A stretch of DNA of 64,000 bases. It comes from Bacillota bacterium (GTDB lineage Bacteria; Bacillota; Clostridia; Lachnospirales; Lachnospiraceae). The stretch is from assembly GCA_023415635.1 (NCBI GenBank), contig JAEZJV010000014.1, positions 143,226-207,225 of the forward strand, written 5' to 3'. The translations under genes and the position numbers were made by a program. This document shows positions 50,652 through 59,182 of this stretch, piece after piece; within the stretch, counting starts at the first letter, position 1, and every line of letters starts with the position of its first letter. Under the pieces are notes generated by a model that was not told where the DNA came from, did no database searches, and worked only from the letters and a program-made list of their open reading frames with translations.

Positions 50652-51161
50652 GCAAATGTTTTGTTTAAAAAAGAAATCGACGATATCCGATTATATTAGG
50701 TATATTCATAAATAATTGAACAGCAAATAAACTGTATAAAATTTCCAATTATACAAAATGTTGTGGTTACTGCTTTTTGCTTTAAAAATTCCCTTTATTC
50801 GGTGTCGAATGGTGCGACAAGAAACATTTGAAAGATGAAAATGAACTGGATATAATTCAGATATGGCAAAAATTTACAGTCGCTGTCGCTGTAGATTATG
50901 TCGTAATTTTTTTGGTTTCGATGTTGCATAATGAGGTATAATGTAAAATACCAATAATAAAAGTCGCATTATGGTACCTCTATTTTGTTTATTATGCTAA
51001 GACGATATACATTGACGCTGAAATATGCAAGGGGTATAATAAAATCATAAAACAACATGAAACCAAAAGAGCTACACAAAAAATCACGAAAAGTGAAGTC
51101 TGATTTGCGAACAACCAAGGGGCATTGGTTATTTGGGGAAAAGTAACTGGAGGTACAGGTA
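50652..51161 (+). promoter_or_regulatory. spo0A control region: two promoters and Spo0A boxes
   Basis: P1 is TTGAAA (50828-50833), 17 bases, TATAAT (50851-50856). P2 is TTGACG (51012-51017), 17 bases, TATAAT (51035-51040). Just upstream of P1, TGTCGAA (50803-50809) and its inverted partner TGCGACA (50813-50819) form a pair of 0A boxes. Further TGTCG cores occur at 50884-50888 and 50899-50903, between the promoters. This suggests self-control by phosphorylated Spo0A acting on P1 and P2. A sigma-H promoter was not recognised. No gene is seen in the first ~150 bases after spoIVB. Confidence 0.65.
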
Positions 51162-51203
51162 ATGAGAGAGAACAAAAATATGTATTGGAGGTTGGAAAAG
51201 TAA
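51162..51203 (+). CDS. 13-codon upstream ORF of spo0A
   Basis: Starts with ATG 51162, 8 bases after GGAGG (51149-51153), and encodes [13 protein letters not shown] before TAA at 51201-51203. The spo0A ATG follows after one base. The spo0A ribosome site (GGAGG 51187-51191) lies inside this frame and is 13 bases from its ATG, longer than optimal, so translation of spo0A may depend on ribosomes finishing the short frame. The peptide itself has no recognisable motif. Chance occurrence cannot be excluded. Confidence 0.5.
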   Translation: MRENKNMYWRLEK

Positions 51204-51204
51204 A

Positions 51205-52005
51205 ATGAGTAAGATTAATGTAGCTATTGTTGATGACAATGAGAGAATGGTGAATCTCCTTGAGGATATTCTAAAGGAGGATTCAGATATCGAAGTTGTC
51301 GGTAAATCTGAGAACGGAATAGACGCTCTTGATATGATTAAAGAAAAGAAACCGGATGTGGTATTATTGGATTTGATCATGCCGAAGCTGGATGGCTTGG
51401 GAGTTATGGAGAAAGTAAGAAGAGATGCCGAATTTAAGAAGAGTCCATCCTTTATCGTCATAACAGCCATTGGTCAGGAGGGCGTAACTGAAAATGCATT
51501 TGAGCTGGGTGCAAATTACTATATTATGAAGCCCTTTGACAATAATGTTATCCTATCAAGAATCAAGCAGCTGAAGGGAGATTATCATAATAAGCTGATT
51601 GATAACCATAGAGTCAGTGCTTATGAGAATAAGAGCGCATATATAGAACGCAATCTGGAATCGGACGTTACCAATATTATTCATGAGATTGGTGTTCCGG
51701 CACATATTAAAGGCTACCAGTACTTACGTGATGCAATCATGATGTCAGTGAACGATGCAGAGATGTTAAACTCTATAACGAAGCTATTATATCCTTCCAT
51801 TGCAAAACGTCATAAGACAACCCCTAGCAGAGTAGAAAGAGCAATTCGCCATGCTATTGAAGTTGCATGGAGCCGAGGGAAGATGGATACCATTGATGAA
51901 CTGTTTGGATATACAGTAAGTAATGGTAAGGGGAAGCCTACGAATTCCGAATTTGTTGCTTTGATTGCGGATAAGATTCGTCTGGAGTATAAACTTAGAT
52001 CATAA
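51205..52005 (+). CDS. spo0A: Spo0A, master regulator of sporulation
   Basis: Response regulator of 266 residues that commits the cell to sporulation. The receiver domain has the acidic pair Asp10/Asp11, phosphorylation site Asp56 (VVLLDLIMP), Thr87 and Lys109 (IMKPFD). The C-terminal sigA-interacting and DNA-binding domain begins about residue 155 ([24 protein letters not shown]), and the recognition helix is [17 protein letters not shown]. No residue loss is seen. Start ATG 51205. It follows spoIVB, with two promoters and 0A boxes upstream, and ends in a terminator at 52051. Confidence 0.97.
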   Translation: MSKINVAIVDDNERMVNLLEDILKEDSDIEVVGKSENGIDALDMIKEKKPDVVLLDLIMPKLDGLGVMEKVRRDAEFKKSPSFIVITAIGQEGVTENAFELGANYYIMKPFDNNVILSRIKQLKGDYHNKLIDNHRVSAYENKSAYIERNLESDVTNIIHEIGVPAHIKGYQYLRDAIMMSVNDAEMLNSITKLLYPSIAKRHKTTPSRVERAIRHAIEVAWSRGKMDTIDELFGYTVSNGKGKPTNSEFVALIADKIRLEYKLRS

Positions 52006-52050
52006 GGATACGAAGTAAACTTTGTTTAGGAAGAGAAAAATTATAAAAAT

Positions 52051-52120
52051 TGAACGGACTAGCATCCAAATTGCACATTTTTCAACGAGTGTGTGAAGGA
52101 AGCTGGTCCGTTCATTTTCT
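52051..52120 (+). terminator. Terminator of spo0A
   Basis: A 13-bp stem with one wobble (52051-52063 with 52102-52114), then TTTTCTATT. The loop is about 38 bases. Confidence 0.7.
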
Positions 52121-52196
52121 ATTATATTGTATTACATATTTCCTTATGGACTAGAGATAATAAATATGTATGACATCATAAAAAGGAGGAATAGTT

Positions 52197-52382
52197 ATGG
52201 CTAATTTAAGTGAGGTTGAATTACAGCATGTCAGACATTTATTACAGTTCCAGGAATCTGATGCAGATAAGTTCCAAACCTATGCTCAGAGTGCTCAGGA
52301 TGAAAATGTAAAGCAATTTTTTCAAAAAACGGCACAATCCTGTAATAAAAACAGGCAAACAATACTCAATTTTTTGAAATAG
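52197..52382 (+). CDS. Small spore-coat-like protein
   Basis: Protein of 61 residues: MANLSEVELQHVRHLLQFQESD then a helical, Gln/Lys-rich region ending in RQTILNFLK. The pattern of two amphipathic helices and its place 12 bases before a CotF-type gene suggest a small coat or coat-associated protein (inference). AAGGAGG lies 8 bases before ATG 52197. No membrane segment or signal peptide. A mother-cell sigma factor promoter would be expected upstream but is not clear. Confidence 0.6.
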   Translation: MANLSEVELQHVRHLLQFQESDADKFQTYAQSAQDENVKQFFQKTAQSCNKNRQTILNFLK

Positions 52383-52393
52383 GAGGGAATCAT

Positions 52394-53020
52394 ATGCAAG
52401 AAAAATCTATGGTAGCAGATACTCTTAATACAATTAACTCGAACCTAAAGATATTCACAGACATGATATCCCAGTCAGAAAATCAGGAACTGCGGAGTAC
52501 CTTACAGCAGATGAGAAATGAGGCTGAGCAATCTCAGTATGAGCTATATTGCCTGGCAAAGAGTAAAAATTATTATCAGCCGTCTGCACAGGCTTCCCAG
52601 AATGAGATTAACAGCTTAAAAAGTATCTTTTCCGGAAGTCCGGACAGTAATCAAACATCGAACACAGGCATTTTCCACACGGGAATATCAGGAAATTCAG
52701 GAATGACTGGCACTACAAGCATGTGGGGAAGTTCGGAAGCATCCCAACAAACCGGCATGACTGGAATGGCGGGCAGCACCGGAATTTCCGATCAGATTAG
52801 TATGGCAGGGACTACTGGTTCTTCTGAGAGCACCAGTATGGATAAATATAGCAGGAAAGGTATGAATCAGATGGGAATGTCAGCAGGTGCTGCAGTAGGA
52901 CCTACCGGTGGAATCAGCGATCCCAGCAATTCAAGTATCGAGGGTGGTTGGAGCCTGTCCGACTTGAAGGAAGCAGATTATACACAAAGAAAAGGTAACT
53001 CCTTCCGCGACCTTGACTAA
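52394..53020 (+). CDS. CotF family spore coat protein with repetitive tail
   Basis: It has 208 residues. The N-terminal ~70 residues (MVADTLNTINSNLKIFTDMI, SENQELRSTLQQMRNEAEQSQYELYCLAKSKNYYQP in outline) match the CotF helical domain. From about 75 to 185 the chain is low complexity, rich in Gly, Ser, Thr and Met, with repeated TGMTG/SMAGTTGS-like units, probably disordered. GGAGG lies before ATG 52394. It lies downstream of spo0A with the small coat-like gene and should be expressed late in the mother cell. Confidence 0.82.
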   Translation: MQEKSMVADTLNTINSNLKIFTDMISQSENQELRSTLQQMRNEAEQSQYELYCLAKSKNYYQPSAQASQNEINSLKSIFSGSPDSNQTSNTGIFHTGISGNSGMTGTTSMWGSSEASQQTGMTGMAGSTGISDQISMAGTTGSSESTSMDKYSRKGMNQMGMSAGAAVGPTGGISDPSNSSIEGGWSLSDLKEADYTQRKGNSFRDLD

Positions 53021-53331
53021 GGGCAGGAGAGCCATGTGATATATAAGTATCATATGGTCTACATAGAATAAATAATCTGTTTGAATTAAGGAGAATATAG
53101 AAAGTAGACTAATGCAAAAGTGCACAAAAAACCTTATCCGGCCTTATAAAAAATAAACATAATCATAATATTCAATAAATAGAGAAATAAGCTCTTGATA
53201 TTTTACTATAAATTAGGTAAAATAATTTTGGATTGAGATTTTTTTGTCAATGTACTTCGATCCATGCGAATAGGATTAATTGCTGCCTTATGGCAGTATA
53301 TTATAAATTTATCAATTAGGAGGAATTAATC
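53021..53331 (+). promoter_or_regulatory. gapA upstream region with promoter
   Basis: A 10-bp hairpin (53032-53041 with 53048-53057) without a strong T-run follows the coat gene. The gapA promoter is TTGATA (53195-53200), 17 bases, TAAAAT (53218-53223), giving a leader of about 100 bases. No gene is visible here. Confidence 0.55.
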
Positions 53332-54345
53332 ATGGCAGTAAAAGTAGCAATTAATGGTTTTGGACGTATCGGCCGTCTTGCATTCAGACAGATGTTCGGC
53401 GCAGAAGGTTATGAAATCGTAGCTATTAATGATTTAACAGATGCTAAGATGTTAGCTCACTTATTAAAATACGATTCCGCACAGGGAAGATATTCTAAGG
53501 CTGATTCTGTTGTAGCTAAGGAAAGTTCTATCGTGGTAGAGGGTAAGGAGATTCAGATCTATGCTCAGAAGAATCCTGCAGATTTACCTTGGGGTGAGCT
53601 TGGAGTAGATGTAGTTCTTGAATGTACAGGTTTCTTTACTTCTAAGGCTAAGTCTCAGGCTCATATCGATGCAGGTGCTAAGAAGGTAGTTATCTCTGCT
53701 CCGGCTGGTGATGATCTTCCTACAGTTGTATTTAGTGTTAATGAGAATATATTAAAGGCATCCGATACAATCATTTCCGCGGCTTCTTGTACAACAAACT
53801 GTTTAGCTCCTATGGCTGACACTTTGAATAAGTTAGTTCCCATTGAAAAAGGTTACATGGTTACCATTCATGCATATACAGGAGATCAGATGACACTTGA
53901 CGGACCTCATCCGAAGGGTGACTTAAGAAGAGCTCGTGCTGCAGCTGTGAATATCGTTCCCAACTCCACCGGTGCTGCAAAGGCAATCGGACTTGTTGTT
54001 CCTGAGTTAAACGGTAAGTTAGACGGTGCTGCACAGAGAGTTCCGGTGCCGACAGGTTCCTCTACAATCTTAACAGCAGTTGTAAACGGTAAGGTTACTA
54101 AGGATGAAGTTAATGCAGCTATGAAGGCAGCAGCCAGTGCTTCCTTCGGATATACCGAGGATGAACTTGTATCCTCAGATATCATCGGTATTACTTATGG
54201 TTCCTTATTCGATGCTACACAGACCAAGATCATGGATCTTGAGAATGGCAAGAGCTTAGTAAAGGTTGTTTCCTGGTATGACAATGAAAATTCCTACACA
54301 AGCCAGATGGTTAGAACAATTAAATACTTTGCTGAATTAGCATAA
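53332..54345 (+). CDS. gapA: Glyceraldehyde-3-phosphate dehydrogenase
   Basis: Phosphorylating, NAD-dependent GAPDH of glycolysis, 337 residues. The N-terminal Rossmann motif is [14 protein letters not shown]; catalytic Cys153 is in [13 protein letters not shown], with the conserved histidine in [10 protein letters not shown]. Asp34 (INDLTD) favours NAD over NADP. Codon use is strongly biased, as expected for an abundant protein. AGGAGG is 8 bases before ATG 53332. It heads the series gapA, pgk, tpiA, gpmI, but a strong terminator separates it from pgk. Confidence 0.98.
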   Translation: MAVKVAINGFGRIGRLAFRQMFGAEGYEIVAINDLTDAKMLAHLLKYDSAQGRYSKADSVVAKESSIVVEGKEIQIYAQKNPADLPWGELGVDVVLECTGFFTSKAKSQAHIDAGAKKVVISAPAGDDLPTVVFSVNENILKASDTIISAASCTTNCLAPMADTLNKLVPIEKGYMVTIHAYTGDQMTLDGPHPKGDLRRARAAAVNIVPNSTGAAKAIGLVVPELNGKLDGAAQRVPVPTGSSTILTAVVNGKVTKDEVNAAMKAAASASFGYTEDELVSSDIIGITYGSLFDATQTKIMDLENGKSLVKVVSWYDNENSYTSQMVRTIKYFAELA

Positions 54346-54374
54346 GGTGTAGTTTTGGTTTATTGATCCATCAT

Positions 54375-54406
54375 GGGTCCGGTCTCACAGGGCCGGACCC
54401 TTTTTC
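54375..54406 (+). terminator. Terminator of gapA
   Basis: GGGTCCGG (54375-54382) pairs with CCGGACCC (54393-54400), then TTTTT. Confidence 0.9.
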
Positions 54407-54524
54407 ACTTGTATAGAAGTAAGAAATATCGTTATTAATAATAGGAGATTCTAACATAGCATTCATTTCCTTGGAATAGCGTTATTAGACGTTACAGCAG
54501 TACAATATTGAAAGGAGAAAATAT

Positions 54525-55718
54525 ATGTTAAATAAGAAGTCTGTTGATGATATCAATGTAAAAGGTCAAAGAGTATTAGTAAGATGCGATTTCAACGTAC
54601 CGCTGCAGGAAGGCAGAATTACCGATGAGGTTCGTCTGGTAGCAGCACTCCCTACCATTAAGAAACTAATCAATGATGGCGGTAAGGTTATCCTTTGTTC
54701 CCATCTTGGCAAGCCGAAAGGCGAGCCGAAGCCGGAATTATCTCTGGCACCGGTAGCTGTAAGATTAACTCAGTTATTAGGACAGGAAGTTAAGTTTGCC
54801 AAGGATGATAATGTAGTAGGTGAGAATGCGAAGGCGGCTGTGGCAGCCATGAAGGATGGCGAGGTAGTTCTTCTTGAAAATACACGGTACAGAGTGGAAG
54901 AGACTAAGAACGGCGAAGCTTTCAGCCAAGAATTAGCATCTCTTTGCGATGTATTTGTAAATGATGCTTTTGGTACTGCTCATAGAGCACACTGCTCTAA
55001 TGTAGGTGTTACACAGTATGTAAAGACTGCTGTTGTTGGTTACTTAATGCAAAAGGAGATCGATTTCCTCGGTAATGCTGTTGATAATCCGGTTAGACCT
55101 TTTGTAGCAATCCTTGGCGGCTCCAAAGTATCCAGCAAGATTTCCGTAATTGATAACCTACTTGATAAGGTTGATACCTTAATCATCGGCGGAGGCATGG
55201 CTTATACCTTTATGAAGGCTTTGGGTGAAGAGGTCGGTAACTCCCTGTTAGAGGCTGACTTCCTGGATTATGCGAAGCAGATGATGGAAAAGGCTGAGAA
55301 GAAGGGTGTGAAGTTGTTAATCCCTATTGATACAGTGGTTGCTCAGGAATTCTCTAATGACGTACCTTTCAAGACTGTAGGCCGCGGAGAGATCGAAGCA
55401 GGTTGGCAGGGACTTGACATCGGTGAGAAGACTCGTGAGCTTTATACAGATGCCATTAAGAGTGCAAAGACTGTTGTATGGAACGGACCAATGGGCGTAT
55501 TCGAGTTGTCCAATTTTGCAGCAGGCACCATTGCGGTTGCTAAGGCTCTGGCTGAGATCGATGCTACTACAATTATCGGTGGCGGTGACTCAGCAGCAGC
55601 TGTTAACATCTTAGGCTTCGGTGATAAGATGACTCATATCTCTACTGGTGGCGGTGCTTCCCTTGAGTTCTTAGAGGGTAAGGAACTTCCTGGTGTTGCT
55701 GCAGCAAATGATAAATAA
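54525..55718 (+). CDS. pgk: Phosphoglycerate kinase
   Basis: Two-domain hinge enzyme making ATP from 1,3-bisphosphoglycerate; 397 residues. N-terminal [15 protein letters not shown] carries the substrate-binding Arg/Asp/Asn, followed by [11 protein letters not shown] and ENTRY. The nucleotide domain has [19 protein letters not shown] and [11 protein letters not shown] with [20 protein letters not shown] lies 7 bases before ATG 54525. It is preceded by a 180-base gap after the gapA terminator and followed by a long hairpin before tpiA. Confidence 0.98.
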   Translation: MLNKKSVDDINVKGQRVLVRCDFNVPLQEGRITDEVRLVAALPTIKKLINDGGKVILCSHLGKPKGEPKPELSLAPVAVRLTQLLGQEVKFAKDDNVVGENAKAAVAAMKDGEVVLLENTRYRVEETKNGEAFSQELASLCDVFVNDAFGTAHRAHCSNVGVTQYVKTAVVGYLMQKEIDFLGNAVDNPVRPFVAILGGSKVSSKISVIDNLLDKVDTLIIGGGMAYTFMKALGEEVGNSLLEADFLDYAKQMMEKAEKKGVKLLIPIDTVVAQEFSNDVPFKTVGRGEIEAGWQGLDIGEKTRELYTDAIKSAKTVVWNGPMGVFELSNFAAGTIAVAKALAEIDATTIIGGGDSAAAVNILGFGDKMTHISTGGGASLEFLEGKELPGVAAANDK

Positions 55719-55750
55719 TAGAACGAATAAAAGTAAATAACAAGCAGAAA

Positions 55751-55798
55751 GTAGCAAGCTTTTCTTTGAAGAGTAAGAATGAAAGGAAAGCTTGCTAC
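55751..55798 (+). other. 17-bp hairpin between pgk and tpiA
   Basis: 17-bp stem with a single wobble (55751-55767 with 55782-55798) and a 14-base loop, but no T-run (AATCTGATTTG follows). More likely an RNA stability or processing element, or a weak terminator, than a full stop. Confidence 0.55.
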
Positions 55799-55875
55799 AA
55801 TCTGATTTGATGTAACGAATTACCCGGCTCGAAACTTATAAGGGTATACAGAAAATATTATTCAGGAGGACAATT

Positions 55876-56622
55876 ATGCGTAGAAAGATTATCGCAGGTA
55901 ACTGGAAAATGAATAAGACTCCGGCGGAGACCGTTACCTTAATCAACGAATTAAAGCCGTTAGTAGTGACAGAGGAGGCAGATGTAGTATTCTGCGTTCC
56001 GTCTGTATGCTTGACAACAGCACTTGAAGCTGCAAAGGGAACCAATATTGCTATTGGAGCGCAGAATATGTACTTTGAAGAAAGCGGTGCTTTTACCGGT
56101 GAGATTTCTCCCGGTATGTTGACCAGCATCGGTGTAAAGTATGTTATTATTGGACACTCCGAAAGAAGAGAATATTTTGCCGAGACTGATGAGACAGTCA
56201 ATAAGAAGGTTTTAAAAGCATTTGAGCATGGTCTGACACCGATTATCTGCTGTGGAGAATCCCTAAAACAGAGAGAACAGGGCATTACCATTGACTGGAT
56301 TCGTCAGCAGATCAAAATTGCTTTCTTGAATGTAACAGCAGACCAGGCTAAGACAGCGGTAATCGCATATGAGCCTATCTGGGCAATCGGAACAGGCAAG
56401 GTGGCAACCACAGAACAGGCAGAAGAGGTATGTAAGGCTATTCGTGAGTGTATCGCTGAGATTTATTGTGATAATACTGCAGCAGCAATCCGTATCCAGT
56501 ACGGCGGCAGTGTAACAGCAGCAAGTGCAGCGGATTTATTCTCCCAGCAAAACATCGATGGCGGTCTGGTTGGCGGTGCCAGCTTAAAGGCCGATTTTGG
56601 AAAGATTGTAAATTATAAGTAA
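55876..56622 (+). CDS. tpiA: Triosephosphate isomerase
   Basis: (beta/alpha)8-barrel enzyme interconverting dihydroxyacetone phosphate and glyceraldehyde 3-phosphate; 248 residues. Asn9 and Lys11 (AGNWKMNKT), His94 ([11 protein letters not shown]) and Glu166 ([14 protein letters not shown]) are the catalytic set. The phosphate loops YGGSV and GGLVGGASL are intact. AGGAGG lies 7 bases before ATG 55876. It is followed by 542 bases without a gene that hold a large inverted-repeat structure and the gpmI promoter. Confidence 0.98.
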   Translation: MRRKIIAGNWKMNKTPAETVTLINELKPLVVTEEADVVFCVPSVCLTTALEAAKGTNIAIGAQNMYFEESGAFTGEISPGMLTSIGVKYVIIGHSERREYFAETDETVNKKVLKAFEHGLTPIICCGESLKQREQGITIDWIRQQIKIAFLNVTADQAKTAVIAYEPIWAIGTGKVATTEQAEEVCKAIRECIAEIYCDNTAAAIRIQYGGSVTAASAADLFSQQNIDGGLVGGASLKADFGKIVNYK

Positions 56623-56638
56623 GCTGATATAACCCTTC

Positions 56639-56770
56639 GATTAGTATCCTGTTATTCAGAAACCGGTATATTTCGTAGTATTCAACCATATTAAAGTGGC
56701 TTATAGCAGATTTAAATAGCTTGAAATTTATTGGCTTACTATAAGTGGCCTGAATGACAGGATACTAATC
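56639..56770. repeat. 132-nt inverted-repeat structure
   Basis: The outer arms are 21 bases each (56639-56659 and 56750-56770) and pair fully except one wobble. The 90-base interior contains a second pairing, CTTATAG near 56699-56705 with CTATAAG near 56738-56745. No T-run follows, so a plain terminator is unlikely. Options are a MITE-like relic, a structured RNA or a cruciform. No clear target-site duplication flanks it. Confidence 0.6.
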
Positions 56771-56798
56771 TTGAGTTATCAGATTTGCTGATATACGT

Positions 56799-57164
56799 TT
56801 GACAATATGCGAGGTTTGAGTATATACTATAGTCTGATGTATCAAGGATAAATGATTAATAATTTTGAGGATTAATCAGTTATAATGATAATTTATAATC
56901 GGATCATTGGGCTGTTATTACGAATACCAATGACTTGATTATGAATGGAATCGTATATTAATTTCTGCCTCTGATAGGTTGAATAAGCTTATGGGAGGAT
57001 TTGGGTAATCCGGTTTATAAGTTAACCGGAATGATAGGATTATGGGTTTACACAGTTTATCAGGTTTTACAGGATTAATACGCTTCATGAATTATGATGT
57101 TTTGCTGTAGATCATGTTAAAAGGAAATCCACATGGATGGGGTTCTTAGTAAAGGAGTAAAAAA
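56799..57164 (+). promoter_or_regulatory. gpmI promoter and long AT-rich leader
   Basis: TTGACA (56799-56804), 18-base spacer, TATACT (56823-56828), followed by a leader of about 330 bases. It contains short stems TGATTAAT/ATTAATCA (about 56852-56879) and CCGGTT/AACCGG (about 57009-57028), and no reading frame of note. It matches no riboswitch class I know. Confidence 0.5.
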
Positions 57165-58706
57165 ATGAGTAAAAAGCCTACGGTATTAATGATCTTGGAT
57201 GGTTACGGTTTAAATGAGAAGACACAGGCGAATGCGATCACTGATGCAAATACTCCGGTGATGGATCGTCTGATGAAGGAATATCCCTTTGTGAAAGGCT
57301 ATGCCAGTGGTATGGCAGTAGGTCTTCCTGAAGGACAGATGGGTAATTCAGAGGTAGGACATATCAATATGGGTGCCGGAAGAATTGTTTATCAGGAGCT
57401 TACACGTATTACGAAGGAGATTGAGGAGGGTGATTTCTTTAAGAATGCTGCTCTTCTGGCGGCAATTGATAATTGCAAGAGAAATAATTCGGATCTTCAT
57501 CTCTACGGTCTGCTTTCCGATGGTGGTGTTCACAGCCACAATACACACTTATATGCGTTGCTTGAAATGGCAAAGAAGCAGGGCCTGACGAATGTTTATG
57601 TTCATGCCTTCTTAGACGGACGTGATACACCTCCGGCTTCCGGGAAGAGCTTTGTCGAGAAGCTCTGGGAACAGATGAAAATCATTGGAGTTGGCAAGAT
57701 TGCTACGGTTATGGGTCGTTATTATGCTATGGATCGTGATAACCGCTGGGACCGTGTTGAGAAGGCATATCGTGCAATGGTGTTTGGGGAAGGTGAGATT
57801 GCTGATAATGCAATTAATGCTGTCCAGAACTCCTATGATGCCGAAAAATTCGATGAGTTTGTTATACCAACTGTAGTAACGGAGAATGGTAAGCCGATTG
57901 CTACCATCAAAGAGAAGGATTCAATAATCTTCTTTAATTTCAGACCGGATAGAGCAAGAGAAATCACCAGAGTATTCTGTGATGAAGAGTTTTCGGGCTT
58001 CGATCGTGGAAAAAGATTAGAGCTGACGTATGTATGCTTCTCCGAATATGATATTACGATACCGAATAAAATTGTTGCCTTCCATAAGATATCTCTGGAT
58101 AATACCTTTGGGCAGTTCTTGGCGGCACATCATAAGACCCAACTTCGTCTGGCAGAGACAGAGAAGTATGCTCATGTCACCTTTTTCTTTAATGCTGGTG
58201 TTGAGGTTCCGAATGAGGGTGAGGAGCGTATTCTTGTTAATTCTCCGAAGGTAGCAACCTATGATCTTCAACCGGAGATGAGCGCTTTCCAGGTAGCGGA
58301 TCATCTGGTCACAGCGATTCAATCAGGAAAATATGATGTCATCGTTGTTAATTTTGCTAATCCGGATATGGTTGGTCATACTGGTATCGAAAGTGCTGCA
58401 ATCAAAGCGATTGAAGCTGTTGATCAGTGTGTAGGTAAAGCTGTGGAAGCACTATTATCAGTGGATGGTCAGATGTTTATCTGTGCAGATCATGGAAATG
58501 CCGAGCAACTGATTGATTATGAGACAGGAGAGCCCTTCACGGCTCATACGACGAACCCCGTACCGTTCCTTCTTGTGAATTATGATAAGGATTATACTTT
58601 GGCAGAGGGCGGATGCCTGGCAGATATCATCCCAACTATGATTGAAATGATGGGAATGGTGAAGCCGGAAGAGATGACCGGGAAATCTCTATTAATTAAA
58701 AAATAA
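57165..58706 (+). CDS. gpmI: 2,3-bisphosphoglycerate-independent phosphoglycerate mutase
   Basis: Mn-dependent mutase interconverting 3- and 2-phosphoglycerate; 513 residues. In the alkaline-phosphatase-like domain, Asp12 (LMILDGYGLN) and Ser62 (MGNSEVGHINMGAG), the phosphorylated serine, are present. The transferase domain has HLYGLLSDGGVHSH, DGRDTPP and FFNFRPDRAREITR. Metal ligands return in NPDMVGHTG and ICADHGNAE, and HTTNPVPFLL closes the fold. AAAGGAG lies 6 bases before ATG 57165. secG follows with its own promoter. Confidence 0.97.
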   Translation: MSKKPTVLMILDGYGLNEKTQANAITDANTPVMDRLMKEYPFVKGYASGMAVGLPEGQMGNSEVGHINMGAGRIVYQELTRITKEIEEGDFFKNAALLAAIDNCKRNNSDLHLYGLLSDGGVHSHNTHLYALLEMAKKQGLTNVYVHAFLDGRDTPPASGKSFVEKLWEQMKIIGVGKIATVMGRYYAMDRDNRWDRVEKAYRAMVFGEGEIADNAINAVQNSYDAEKFDEFVIPTVVTENGKPIATIKEKDSIIFFNFRPDRAREITRVFCDEEFSGFDRGKRLELTYVCFSEYDITIPNKIVAFHKISLDNTFGQFLAAHHKTQLRLAETEKYAHVTFFFNAGVEVPNEGEERILVNSPKVATYDLQPEMSAFQVADHLVTAIQSGKYDVIVVNFANPDMVGHTGIESAAIKAIEAVDQCVGKAVEALLSVDGQMFICADHGNAEQLIDYETGEPFTAHTTNPVPFLLVNYDKDYTLAEGGCLADIIPTMIEMMGMVKPEEMTGKSLLIKK

Positions 58707-58707
58707 G

Positions 58708-58736
58708 TTGAAATAATTAGTATTCTATGATAGAAT
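58708..58736 (+). promoter_or_regulatory. secG promoter
   Basis: TTGAAA (58708-58713), 17-base spacer, TAGAAT (58731-58736), starting right after the gpmI stop. Confidence 0.55.
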
Positions 58737-58764
58737 TGTCTTTAGTTTTCTAGGAGGTGTGGAC

Positions 58765-59004
58765 ATGGGAGCATTAAAGCTGATCGTTCAGATTGTTTAT
58801 ATTTTAGTATGTATCGGATTGACCTTCGTTGTATTAAAGCAGGAAGGTAAGGTAGCAGGTTTATCAGGAGCATTAGTTGGAAGCGGTGATACCTATTGGA
58901 GCAAGAATAAAGGACGTTCTGTAGAAGGTACATTTGAGAAATTAACAGAAATCCTTGCAGCAGCATTTGCAATTCTTTCCATTATTTTATGCCTGAATTG
59001 GTAA
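58765..59004 (+). CDS. secG: Preprotein translocase subunit SecG
   Basis: Small membrane subunit of SecYEG, 79 residues. Two helices, LIVQIVYILVCIGLTFVVL and LAAAFAILSIILCLNW, flank a cytoplasmic loop with QEGKVAGLSGALVGSGDTYWSKNKGRSVEG, the SecG signature. ATG 58765 is 7 bases after AGGAGG; the GTG six bases earlier is too close to it. The order secG-rnr-smpB-ssrA is conserved in Firmicutes. A strong terminator follows at 59022. Confidence 0.95.
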   Translation: MGALKLIVQIVYILVCIGLTFVVLKQEGKVAGLSGALVGSGDTYWSKNKGRSVEGTFEKLTEILAAAFAILSIILCLNW

Positions 59005-59021
59005 TCTGAAGATGTACATTT

Positions 59022-59055
59022 AAACACTCTGAATTAAATCAGAGTGTTTTTTTAT
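59022..59055 (+). terminator. Terminator of secG
   Basis: An 11-bp perfect stem (59022-59032 with 59039-59049), then TTTTTATA. Confidence 0.88.
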
Positions 59056-59182
59056 ACATAATTTTATTTATAAATAGGCAATCTATGGTATACTAATAAT
59101 AAGCTTTTAATTATAAAGAATACCGATGCCTGTGAAAGACAGTGGGTAAGCTGATTATATACCAGAAAAGTAGGTGCTATAG

